NCBI GenBank assembly: GCA_015039315.1
Contig: WIDE01000074.1
Span: 1-60,423, forward strand
Length of the DNA stretch: 60,423 bases
Reading direction: 5' to 3'
Source: Clavulina sp. PMI_390
Lineage: Eukaryota > Basidiomycota > Agaricomycetes > Cantharellales > Hydnaceae
The notes under the pieces are model-generated. The model saw nothing but the letters and a program-made list of their open reading frames with translations. It had not been told where the DNA came from and ran no database searches. Made by a program: the position numbers and the translations under genes. Of this stretch, positions 22,183-33,037 are shown one piece after another (positions within the stretch are counted from its first letter, which is position 1; every line of letters starts with the position of its first letter).

Positions 22183-23979
22183 TTAATCAAGGTCGTTGAT
22201 CCTACCGAGTGAGACGGAGAACGTCAGCGGCCGCCTTATTTGGTTGCAAAGGAATTAAAACATACCCAAACTCCTCTGAGCGTCGGAACAGACTCTCGAT
22301 CTCACCAAGCAAGTTACCAACCAACCCAGACGCTGCACCACCAGCGACAGAAGAAGCGATAGCACCACCGAGACCTGCGCGGGCCTCAAGCTCGGCCTCG
22401 TCCCGTCGGAACAGGCTCTCGATTTCTCCGAGCAGGTTACCAACCAACCCGGACGCAGCACCCCCAGCGGCTGAGGAGATCAGGGAACCGCCCAGCCCGG
22501 TGGCTGAGAGAGGAGCACGCGCCTCCAACTCCATTTCCTCACGCTTGAATAGGCTTTCAATCTCCCCAAGCAAGTTGCCCACCAAGCCTGACGCCGCACC
22601 GCCCGCAGCAGAAGAGACGATAGAACCGCCCAAGCTCGTGGCTGACAGAGGGGCACGCGCCTCGAGCTCGGAATCTTCACGCTTGAAGAGGCTCTCGATC
22701 TCGCCAAGCAGGTTCCCAACCAGTCCCGATGCAGCACCACCAGCCGCTGACGAAAGGAGGGACCCACCGAGACTAGTTGAAGAGAGAGGCGAGCGACGCT
22801 GCATAGCATGCAGCCTCATCATCGTCTCCTCGCGCGCCATCAAAGCCTCAGCCTCATCGCGCTTGAACAAGCTTTCGATCGAGCTCAGCAAACCGCTGAC
22901 AATCGAGTTAGCGCCAACGGAAGCGAGGCCACCGAGCGCAGTCCCAGCAGCGCCGCTGGCAGAAAGACGCTTCGAAGGCGGCTGCAGAGTCCCGATCTTG
23001 TTCATCAGGGCAGTCTTCACCGTCGCCTTGTCGGAAGCCGAGAGCGTTCGTGCCTGAGTGATGATGCTGCTGATAGAGCTAACATCACGCTTGACGTAAA
23101 GGTCCTCATCGTGAACGTCAGTGACGCCACGTCGGAACAGGCTCTCGATCTCGCCAAGAAGATTTCCCACCAGCCCAGAAGCAGCACCACCAGCAGCAGA
23201 CGAAAGAAGTGACCCGCCAAGGCTCGTCGATGACAGGGGAGCACGAGCCTCAAGAGCAGAATCATCCCGCTTAAACAGACTCTCAATCTATACGGTGAGG
23301 CACCAAGGTCAGCTACTTGAAGGCACAACATAAACATAAGCAGGAAACGAACCTCGCCCAGTAGGTTACCAACAAGACCGGATGCGGCGCCACCAGCAAC
23401 AGAGGACGCAATAGCACCACCGAGGCCAGCACGAGCCTCGAGCTCTGCGTCATCACGTCGGAAAAGACTCTCGATCTCGCCGAGAAGGTTCCCGACAAGC
23501 CCAGAGGCAGCTCCACCGGCAGCAGATGAGAGGAGTGACCCTCCAAGGCTAGTAGACGAGAGAGGTGCACGAGCCTCTAGCTCTGAATCATCACGCTTGT
23601 TTTGGAGAGTGCTGATCTTGTTCACGAGGGCAGTCTTGACCGTGGCCTTGTCGGCGGCTGAAAGGCTTTGAGCCTGCTTAACGATGTTCGTAAGAGCACC
23701 AGTCGAACGCTCATCAAAGTCGCGCCTGAAGAGACTCTCGAGCTTTGGGGGGATAAACGGGCCAATCAGACTCCTTCCTACAAGCAAAACTGCTCATATC
23801 GAGACACTAACCTTGCTCAAAAGGTTTCCAACGGCACCAGACGCCGCACCACCAGCAGCAGAGGAGATGATTTGAGTACTGATGCTGGGCTCCTCTTCAA
23901 CAGGAGTAGAGGAGATCGGAGCAGCAAACACGGGGGCGGCCAGGAGGGCAATGAGAGCAACAGAGGTAGCGGCACGCAT
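22183..23979 (-). CDS. Secreted Kex2-processed repeat precursor 2
   Basis: Paralogue of the gene at 18747 with the same design: exons 23812-23979, 23353-23742, 22266-23287, 22183-22201, 532 residues. Signal peptide MRAATSVALIALLAAPVFA. Thirteen KR or RR sites delimit seven full glycine-zipper units; five have the LSSTSLGG or LSATSLGG opening, two the shorter AGLGGAIASS opening. All share GGAASGLVGNLLGE and IESLF. Most units begin with a short acidic leader ending ELEAR, recalling spacer peptides trimmed from yeast alpha-factor (analogy only). The 12-residue cassette is GVTDVHDEDLYV. The helical segments are TNIVKQAQSLSAADK and SIITQARTLSASDK. A unique spacer, DEAEALMAREETMMRLHAMQ, lies mid-protein. 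The last exon supplies GINDLD, parallel to KINELD. Four more full units than the paralogue indicate active repeat expansion or loss. Confidence 0.86.
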
Positions 23980-24297
23980 GTTGGTTGAGGTTGTAGAGAA
24001 TATGCGAAGATGAAGGGAAGATGCAAAGAGCGGCTCGTTAAAGAGTAGAAAATAGGGGAGGTCGAAAGTGACTGTCAAAGTGCACGCTGATGAAGTGAAG
24101 CTTGAATGAAATAAACGACAGGCTGGTGCGAGATGTCAGTGACAATCAAGTGCTGAACCACACCAAAGTGTAGACACTTACTGCAACCAGTGCACTAGTG
24201 TCTCAGAGAAAAGCGAAGAGAGCCGAAGAAGAGGAGTTGACTGGGTGGAGTGAGGGGTTTAGGCCCCCGCTGCGTGCATGGTCTTATAGGCTCTGAA
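23980..24297 (-). promoter_or_regulatory. Promoter and 5' UTR intron of precursor 2
   Basis: Contains the 21-bp block at 24277-24297 shared with precursor 1 (minus-strand CCTATAAGAC), a conserved GCAACCAGTGCAC word, and a 5' UTR intron inferred at 24101-24181 (GTAAGT to TTCAAG). Confidence 0.55.
24220..24248. repeat. Right inverted repeat of repeat-precursor cassette 2
   Basis: The minus strand reads CCACCCAGTCAACTCCTCTT, pairing with 22032-22060. It lies in the upstream region between the 5' UTR intron and the TATA-like block. Confidence 0.55.
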
Positions 24298-25514
24298 GTG
24301 AGTGGTTTCTCTCGTGTCGCAGAGTATCTCCGGACTGATTCATGATCGTATTCAGGGATCACACATCACGGCCTCGTAGCTGAGGCGTTTTACGGCAAGA
24401 AAACGGTCACTATGCGATCGCCTTAGCAGGTTGCAGATGGGCGCATCAAAGCGATACACAACTGTAAACAAGCGCACTCAGTTTCGGACTCGGTCGGACG
24501 GCACAGGTATCATCACTCGTCGACCATCACGGTGTCCTGGCTTTTGCGGTATTTTCATCAACAACCGTGCTTCATGTCGATCTTTCTCATCGTCCAAGGA
24601 ATGTTAATATTTTCGCCTCATGATACTATCCGGTTGTCTCATCATCAGCGTGCCGGCCACCCAGACAGCTGAAGTATGTCTGGTGCAAGAATACGACCGC
24701 CTCATTCCGTGGGAATGAATACCATCTCTCGGTATCTTGAGACTACTCGCAGAATCCTGCACCTCATTCCACTCTGGTCTGTAGTCGAGTTGGGATCGAC
24801 TATGGATGTGAGCGTGCCGTTGTGCGGAAGCCTCACTTTGGTAGCGTTACTATCCATTATTTATATGGACGGCAATATTGAATGTTTCCCCCTTCCAACT
24901 AAGCCTTGATCACTTCGCCGAGTTCCTCTCTCCATTGACCAATCAGCCGGATATCTTGCCCGGTCTCCCCTTCAACGTATCTCATAATACCATCCCTGCC
25001 CATATATCTATCTGTGATATGCAGTCTCTGTCTCTATACCACGCATCCTCGGGATGGTCCGCAAGAAACTCGCTCAGCTCGCCATCCCTTCGCCAGACTA
25101 TCTGGGGTCGAGGAGAAATTGACGGCTTCAAGGAAATGAATTAGCGAGCGGATCCCCTTCAATAATTTTTTAAATGTTGCCCTCTTTTGACAGCTTCACC
25201 AAAATTATTCAGCCACTTTTCCTTCGCCCATAACGATTTCTCCATCCAACGTTGTTGTCCTCGTTCTTTGCTACGCGATAAAACCTCGTATTGTCCGCAG
25301 GTTGATCACTCTAAGCCAGGCCAGCTCTCTCCTGATCCCTCGCTTAGTATTTTCTGCCTCGTGCTATGACCTTTAAGCCAGGATTTTATGTACACGTCGT
25401 AGCGAGAATAATAACAACAAGGATCACTGTTCTTAAACAGCACCATAGACCGCTATGGAGAATGAGAGGAGGAGAGTAAACCATTATCCAAGGTGAAAGC
25501 AAACCCCGCAAAGC
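24298..25514. other. Intergenic, no gene recognised
   Basis: The first 250 bases resemble the region upstream of precursor 1. The remainder has short open frames on plus without recognisable features. Confidence 0.4.
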
Positions 25515-27387
25515 TTAATCAAACTTTAACAGGATAAGCGATAGATACCGCCCTGCACTATCTGGTAAAGGAGGAGTTGCGAAAGCCATTGGTGGCATCA
25601 CTACCCATGTCCCAGAACGAGCACAGAATCCTGTCTCAGTTGCCCATTTGATTCGGCTACTGTCATAAGTGCGGCCAGGAAAGCTTACTAGCGGGAAGTG
25701 ATCAAAGCGGCATTGATATGCTTTTTGATAAGCATCCAGTGACCAGCTACCCCTAGCGATAATCGAACTGGAGAAAAAAAGGCTCCTGGGGCTCTAATAT
25801 GGCGCCATATTTGGGAACAACTGAGCATGAGGGTAGCCCATAGATTGCTGGAGTATGGCGTATGGTCTCTGGGCGAGAAAGCGTCTCAATCTCCAAAAAC
25901 GATTGGTTGAGAGCAGTTTCAGCACGCCCCCTAACATCGAGAGGTAATCCGCTCGGGCTGCCCCATTCGCATAAACCGTTATGCCATTCAATGAAGTCGA
26001 CCGGATCTTGGGATGTACCTGTTGCATCTGAGCAGGAAATTTCGAATGGAGTCTGAATCGAAAACATACGCTGCTCCCAAGCCTTGTCAGCATGTCGTGC
26101 TTCATCTATGAAGAATCTTGCTTCATCTGCGCTGTGCAGAATTGATTTAGCAACATGACCGAAGGTGGTTTTTGTCCCTGTCGTCGAGTAAATTGATGAG
26201 ACAACTGATGCGGAAGGCGATTGCGAAATCTGTCGCGTTGCCGACGGTCGTTCAACCGATTGATTCTGCTCAACCGAAGCGGTGCCGCTGACGGGCTTGG
26301 TCGATTCGAGACGGAACGGCCTGATTGTGAGGGACAGCGTCTCATTACTAGCATCCTGCTCCTCTGGTTGCTCAGGGATAAGACTTATGTCTATAGGCGC
26401 GAGTACTCCCCAAGAGGTCAAGAGTGCACATCCTGGAGCTGACGAAAGCTGCTCCACATGATCTATTTTCCAGTTCCAGATGAAATCGCCTTCTCCGCCC
26501 TGAGGATCGCCTTGGATTATTACCCAGTCTCCCACGATAGAGGTTGGGGTACAGTATCGGCCCCATTTCCTGATTGCAGCAATATTAAGGGTTGGAGCAC
26601 TGGTTGGTGGGGTATGAAGTTGAAAGATAGCTATCTCACTATGATCATTGCGACGCAGCCAATCCAATCAGCGCTGATACACATTTGAGGGTTTGTTGCT
26701 TCGCACTTACGACGTCTTATTGTAAGCAGCGAAAGGAAAAGTTCCATCCTGCAGGCTACGGCCTGGTGAGGGTAAGATTCCATGGAGGGGGGACTCCTCG
26801 GTTCTGGGAGGCAATAAGGTAGCGGCTGGGAGCATAGTGCCGTTCTGAGTTGGAGGCATGTGCAAGTCCCAGCAGCAAATCAGCGAAGTAGAGCGGCCGG
26901 CGAGATGGCCTAAAATGTACCGGCCACCCGGCACAAGCTTTGGGCTATGAAGGCGTTCTATGTGAAACTCGAAGTATTCAGGCCCGTCTGGTAAAGAAAG
27001 GTGGATGTCAATCCGACGACAATTCACGCCTTCGCGATTTTGACGGATATAGTGAAATAGCCGACTCTTCCGCGTTGCACACAAGAAGAGCTGGAATAAG
27101 CTCATCTCTGACAGAGGTAGCGAGCCCAAAGGTATCAGCTCGTTATATAGTTGCTTCTGCACAACTAACTGCCACAGGTATCTGTCAGTTGTTACAAAAG
27201 CATTGAATTCCTTGCAGGTCTGAATGAAAGCAAGAACTCTGAGCAGGTGCGCTGAAATGAGACCAGACGAACTAACCCAAGATAGCTTGATGAGTGAAAT
27301 CATGTCCACCTCCCCAAGAATTCGAACAAAAATCTCAAACGGGAGGGACACAAGGGACCTCTTGGTGTAGGGCCCATCGCTCTGCAT
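25515..27387 (-). CDS. F-box protein, frameshifted near the 3' end
   Basis: Exons 27277-27387, 26711-27219, 25515-26638. An N-terminal F-box (SLPFEIFVRILGEVDMISLI, then TCKEFNAFVTTDRYLWQL) would bind Skp1 in an SCF ubiquitin ligase; its first intron (57 nt) splits the box after KLSW. A long C-terminal region follows with propeller-like pieces (PGGRYILGHLAGRSTSLICC, then SWGVLAPIDISL), typical of Agaricomycete F-box families. The open frame stops at 25753 after FLQFDYR. Using six instead of seven bases in the A7 run at 25774-25780 restores homology: ARGSWSLDAYQ, FPGRTYDSS, GFCARSGTWV and a final LLKFD with stop at 25515-25517. It is either a sequencing error or a young pseudogene. Confidence 0.72.
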
Positions 27388-28456
27388 ATTATTGTTTTCC
27401 CTAACGCGCTAGCGATGGTGAACAAAAGTTGAGAAGTGTAATGGCCGTAGCGTAAAGCAATGCGAGCGTGGGAAAAAGGCAGCTTACACAGGTATCGCCA
27501 TTATATGTACATTACAAGGCGTTGAGCAGGTGCTCATCGCATTCACCAGATCCTCTGGCGCTCGCTGGAAGGAATCCTGGAAGATGGAGAATAAGCAACC
27601 CTACCAGTGTATGTTTGTCTGAGAACGTGTGCATTGTTCAAGTCTCCCACGGTCCCCAATTCTGTCATTGGCAAACAAACTCCGCTCACCACTCACATTC
27701 ACTGAATTGGATAGAATCAACATGGGACACAGCAGCGGTGTCGAACCCTCGTACCGCAAATCGGTGGAATCAGACACCGGCGGGGCGATTTGGTATCGGG
27801 AGGGTGTGATGCTCGATGATAGCTGTCAAGAAGGCGGACTAGGTCGACCATCCTCCTCGCCAACTGCCCCTCTCATGTCGCCTTGCTACCTCTCTGGTTC
27901 CTCCCATGGCGACAAGCCGTCTACATTTAATCACACTCGTCACACCAGTATCTTGCCAGCATCAACTAATTTGGCTCGCGGACCCGCCTACTTTTTTTTT
28001 GTTGGTTCCTCACCATAGCTGCTACCCCACCACCTCAGGGACTTCTAGCAGCTTTCTCCACAGGCGCATTTTTGAAGGTGCAATTTCATCCGACAGTGGC
28101 TGCAACAAACATATATTCTTCCCTTGGCAGAGGAGTGGCTTGGGGGGATAACAAACAAGGTAGCTTACGACCGTTTGCTGGATCGAAGGGCATTATCTAT
28201 CTATGCTTCCAAATGGAGACCCCATCTGCTAGGGAAGCTCACTGGCCGGAAGCCCCTTGTGCTCCAGATGCTCCCTTTGGTATCTAGTCACAAGATGGGT
28301 AATCTTACTAACCTTGAGAAAAGAGATTTCTCGGCCTCCGCTGGGATTCTATCGAAAATATCTGAAAATGAAGATGCTCCTTGAGATATCATTCACTATC
28401 GCGACAATTGCGTACGTTGATGTAGGATAGTTTAGGGGGTCACATGAATAATCTTA
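27388..28456. other. Intergenic, no gene recognised
   Basis: Upstream of one F-box paralogue and downstream of the other. Several plus-strand frames are low complexity and show no domain. Confidence 0.4.
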
Positions 28457-30253
28457 TCAGTCAAATTTGACCAATGCGAAAGACACGTAGACTTGAGAGC
28501 TCGTGGGCGGCACTGGGTTTACTGGGGGCGAGAGCTGATAGGCCCATATCCCAGACCGAGGACAAAAACCCACGAGATGTGGGGTGTGGGATGTCTCGTC
28601 ATATGCGCGAGCAGGAAATTGAATTGTGGGCGGAACAATGGAGGCAATCCTCCCTTGCTCGGCCGTGACGGACCAGCTACCCAAAGGAGCGGGCGAAGGA
28701 GATAATATCAGTTCCCGAGGCTCTAAAGTTGGGGAAAGGTTCGGCATCGAGACGTCTGGAGGCAAGGATCTGCTCCTGGCCTCCGCAGTCTGGGCGTCAA
28801 GATTGTTGCTTGATTGAATGGGGGAGCTCCAAACCCATAGATCAGGCAGCCATTCAGGGATTCCGGCCGGGTTGGTGGACGGAACTCCCGTCTCATGAAC
28901 GCAGGCTATCTGGAATGGTTCTTTGATAGAGAATGACCATCGCTTATTCACATTGATAAGAAACGGAGAGTTTCGACCACCCTCAAGGATGATCAGTACC
29001 TCCTCTGCATTGAATAATACAGGTTTACAGTCCATCTGCGAGGGTTCAATCGGATCCAATGATACACCTTGTACAGTCCTCGGCACAGTGGCAGTGAAAG
29101 AAGGGCCGGGCTCTGGGTGAATGAATACTGGGGTTTGGAGCAAATCCTCTTCACGAGGACGCGCTGAAGCCTCGAGCTGGGAGGCAGACGAGCCCGCCAT
29201 AAGAGTAGTGAATGTTATGTCTACATTTTCGTGAATTGAGGCCGTGATGGCTACAACACGACCCGAAGCCATCATCACATAGCGCGGCGAGGGATGGGAT
29301 ACTATAATGTTCTTCTTATAGTTCCAGAATCGACTTTCTGGTGGCTGTCCCAGTTGCCATGGCTGGCGTAGTGCAATCCAATCTCCGACAACCGACTCCA
29401 GATTGAAGGTTATCGGCTGATGTATGGTAGAAACGTGACTGAAGTGGGGAGCACCGAGCAGAGGAGCGTGAAACTGAAGGGCATGAATCTGACTGTGCAA
29501 ATAGAATGATGCCGTTCATGGCTGTTATCATGGCCATCCCTCTACACGGAACACACCCAAGATATATCACACTTACCCTGTACTATCTTGTAGCCCAAAA
29601 GGGAATGACCCGTCCTGCAAACTGCACCGCGGTGCATAAACGATTGACGAGAGTAGTTCCGTGTCGACGAAAGGGAGGGTGAAGGTTGCAGCAGGGAGCA
29701 TAGTCCCATTGTCAGTAAGAGCCGCATGAAGGTCCCAGCAGCAGATAATGGGATGTTTCGATCGAAGAAGCATCCCTACGATGTAACGACCGCCTCGCAA
29801 CAGTATCGGCGCGGACAGAGAGTCCATGATGGAACCGGTCTGGGGAGCATGGGAGAACTCAGGCGGGATAGCAAGGTGTACATCAACGCGACGGCATGTG
29901 ATAGGTTCAGGGAACTTCATGAGGTGCGCCAGTCTACCCTTTCGAGTTGCACACTCAAATAGTTGGTGTGTGGTCATCTCAGAAAGGGGGAAAGAGGTCT
30001 CAAAAATCAGCTCATTACGGAATTGTTTGAGCGCAATGAGGTGCCAAAGAGATCGATTAGACATTATTGAGCGATAGTAGTCTCTAGATGTCTTTGAGGA
30101 TAGTGAGACCAGGACACCGCTTGGAGAAGGAACTGTACGAACCCATGACAGCCTAATTAGGGAGGCTATGTCAACAGACCCAATCTCAAAAATATGGAGA
30201 AACACATCGATCGGTAGTCCCAGTAGTGATGTATTAGTGATGTGCTCCATCAC
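28457..30253 (-). CDS. F-box protein, intact paralogue
   Basis: Exons 30143-30253, 29577-30091, 28457-29492. Intron positions match the paralogue at 25515: a 51-nt intron splits the F-box after RLSW, and an 84-nt intron follows the QDGSFPF motif. F-box LGLPIDVFLHIFEIGSVDIA, then RSLWHLIALKQFRNELI. The C-terminal region has RGGRYIVGMLLRSKHPIICC, VVGDWIALRQPW, FSIKEPFQIAC and ends ...VSFALVKFD. It is the complete reference copy for the broken copies at 1-617, 21527 and 25515. The predicted role is a substrate receptor in an SCF ligase; the substrate is unknown. Confidence 0.78.
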
Positions 30254-30711
30254 AGGTATTGCAGGAGCCGCGCCGAAATCCTCAAGGCGTGTGAATTACC
30301 CAAAGCTCCATCAACAATTACCTCGCAAATCAGGCTTGCACTCAAGAGGTCTTGAAGGAATGAGGGGATTCATTAAATGGGAGAGGACTGAGTGGAGATC
30401 CTCGCTGAAAGTGCCAAAATAATTGTAAAAAATAGGTATCTACTTCCATAACCAGCACCGCGATACTGCTCGAGATAGATGGACATCAAAAAATAAAGAA
30501 ACCCAAGAAAAGAGAATTGAAAGGAGGCATAGGGTGGGCATGAGGGCATAAGGAGGCATACGAGCTCGAGGGGTCGTGACATCATACAAGTACAAGATGG
30601 GGTAGTCAGTCGCAATCATAAAGGGGGACGAAGGTAGAATAACTCAGGAGTGAAAGGAAGACGAAGCTAGAGAATTTGGGAAGAGTGAAACGGCGGAGTT
30701 AGCTTGGGCAG
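30254..30711. other. Intergenic
   Basis: Promoter side of the F-box gene and 3' flank of the RING gene, with an AT-rich segment near 30420-30500. No gene seen. Confidence 0.4.
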
Positions 30712-32431
30712 CTATAGACCGATATAGCTCCAGAAAGTCCGGCGACGCGGTTGTGGAGGGGTAGGTTGGTGAACAGGCTGGGGCGGAGGGGGAGGAGAAT
30801 CGCGGAATCGTGGCTGCCATTGTTGAGGGGTCTCCTGCCACGGGAACATCCGATGATATGGAGAGCGTGGCGTAGTGCTAGCAGCATTGTGATGGATATG
30901 GAGATGGGCTGAGGAAGTGGAGGCGATGGGAATAGGTTGAATGGGGGATGGGATTGGTGCCAATACCCCTTCTACCTCTCGGGCACTCCCAGACTCGTCA
31001 AACAGCATGTCGTGATCTTCTTCGGAGTCATCAGACACGTGTTCTGGTGAGAAAGCGCCGGGAAGACCCCGCTTTGAGCTTTCTTGGCGCTTGCGAGTCC
31101 GAACAGTGATAGCCCGCTACCATAAAGATGGAGTCAGTATATTTGTTGGAGAAGTCGAGTGGCTGTGAAGAAGATAATCCATTGATCCAAGAAAAAAGGC
31201 AAACCTTCTTCTTCAGCATTTCGAGCTCGTTTTGGAGGAGCTTCTCCTACGAATGGAAGGAAGTGAGCATGTAGATATCGGATACATGAACAGCGGAATC
31301 ACGTACCCGTTTTTCGGCCTCCACAAGCCGTTTTCTCGACTTAGTAATACTGCTCTTGGCGGTGTCCCTGGTCTTTATAGCCTTCTGTCGCCAGCTCTCG
31401 ACTGAAGCCGCGCTATCAAATTGACCACGAGCTACAATGAGATAATAAAGCTTGGACCGGAGAGTAGTGTGCGCGCTTACATTTCTCGGTTCACGTCGGC
31501 GAGCCGGATCTGATCAGCTTGAGCCTGTTTAAGCTGCTCTTCGAGAGTAGCCTTGTCGACTGCCATGGCCTGCAGCTGTTGCTCGCGATCGCGGATCACT
31601 GGAAATATCTTTTGCGTCTCCCTTTTGGCTTCCTCGAGGAGCTGGCCATACTTTGTATGCTTTCGGATAGCGATGAGATGGTTGCTGAGTTCTTCGAGGA
31701 CGTCCTGTGAAAGCGGAGACAATGGAATTAGCACGGCTCAACGAAGGACACAAAGGGAGAATAGAAGAATAAGAAGAAAGTTTGACGACGAGCGTTGATG
31801 AAGAGGTACGATTTGGAAAGGGGTGGCGGAACATAGGCAAAGAATGTTGGGTAGGAGGACGATGGTCAGTCAATGAACACATCCACGAAGTATAGGAAAG
31901 GAAAGTGATGTAGAGTTGTATAAGTTAAGTAGAGTTCACACACCGCTAAGGGGCCATCAGGTGTGACAAGAGAGAGCCGCGTGATCGCGGCCTCGGCGGG
32001 CTGCAGAACACCCATCACTTGCTGCAGCGTGTGGTAGTGGAGGTCGAAGCCTTTGGCAGCATGGGCGGCGTTCTGAAGAGCAGCAACGTGTTTCTCGAAC
32101 TCCGAGGGAGTAATACCCTTCTCCGAATGCGGACTGCTAGGCCCAGATGAAATGTTGTCGGATTCAACGGCTTCGGTGAAGCTACTCAGGTAAACAGGAA
32201 GAATGTCGTCAACATCGACATCTAGACGACACGTCGGACAGTTCCCATTTCCTTGGACGTGTCTCTCCAAGCAGGACTTTCCGAACACGTGGCCTATGAT
32301 GCGGGTGGCACGGAATGTTGAGGTAAGATGTTGACGAAACACGCGTCAGAACGCGTACCACACTGCAAAATCCCAGGTTCTTCATCTTCGTCCCAGCAGA
32401 TGCCACAACGGATTCGGAATACACCACGCAT
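30712..32431 (-). CDS. RING-finger protein with coiled coil (probable E3 ligase)
   Basis: Six exons (32359-32431, 31944-32293, 31481-31704, 31307-31412, 31205-31246, 30712-31116), 399 residues. The RING is at the very N-terminus: C9-x2-C12, C24-G-H26, C32 and C43-x2-C46, with CGHVFGKSC. A Gly stands where the fifth zinc ligand is normally found, as in the RFWD3-like CGHLFG type. Residues about 100-300 form helices and coiled coil (EELSNHLIAIRKHTKYGQLL, LQAMAVDKATLEEQLKQAQ, ESWRQKAIKTRDTAKSSITK). The tail is acidic, then Pro-rich, and ends RRRTFWSYIGL. The order RING, coiled coil, disordered tail resembles TRAIP-type nuclear ligases, but there is no close identity I can see. A ubiquitin-transfer role is inferred from the RING only. 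Confidence 0.8.
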
Positions 32432-33037
32432 TGGAAAGAGGAAAGGGGAGGAGAGGAGGGTGTCGGAGGCAGTAGGAACGATCGAGAACGGGGGATGATG
32501 GAGCGTAAATTCCTCGAATATCCTATTATATTTAATATGAAAGCAACTGGGTGGTTTGGTTGCCTGGATAATGTTGGGTGGTCCGGTTCAGGTCGTCATC
32601 AGCTTTCATAATCCTGTGGGGACTTGGGTTAATGGGACGACAGCCAATAGAATCTCCCGCACACAAAGGCAATGTGTTATTGACTATTGTTTACTCGAAC
32701 GCGACATCACGATCTGTCACGGCTCCACCATTTCCCGTGACCTCGATGCGTTGCTAAGAAGAAAACCCTAAGGTGCAACCTAGACAGCTGGCAGTAGGTT
32801 TGATTTGGCATCAATAAACCACGAGACCAGACACAAACTGCCAGCTCCGGTACTAGCGTCAGTTGGCCTGGGTGATGGACACTTCCATTGGGGGACCCTG
32901 GTGGGCCTGGGTCACAAGTGGAGTCGAAGAACATGTGATTAAGAAACTAGAATAAAGCGTAATTCATATTGAGGTAACCTAATTGGGAGTAAGATCAAAC
33001 ATAAGCAAGACATGATAATGATCCCCAGCAGCCGATC
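32432..33037. other. Intergenic
   Basis: Upstream of the RING gene and downstream of the reductase gene, with AT-rich TATATTTAATATGAAA near 32525. No coding region supported. Confidence 0.4.

Noticed and set aside
22209..23057. Plus-strand frame of 282 codons across precursor 2
   Set aside because: Antisense shadow of the repeats; it inherits periodicity from the real minus-strand gene.
18747..23979. Typical fungal cyclic RiPP (dikaritin) cluster
   Set aside because: Only the precursor-like genes are present. No UstY-type (DUF3328) oxidase, tyrosinase or peptidase-type tailoring gene is adjacent, so the class is left open.
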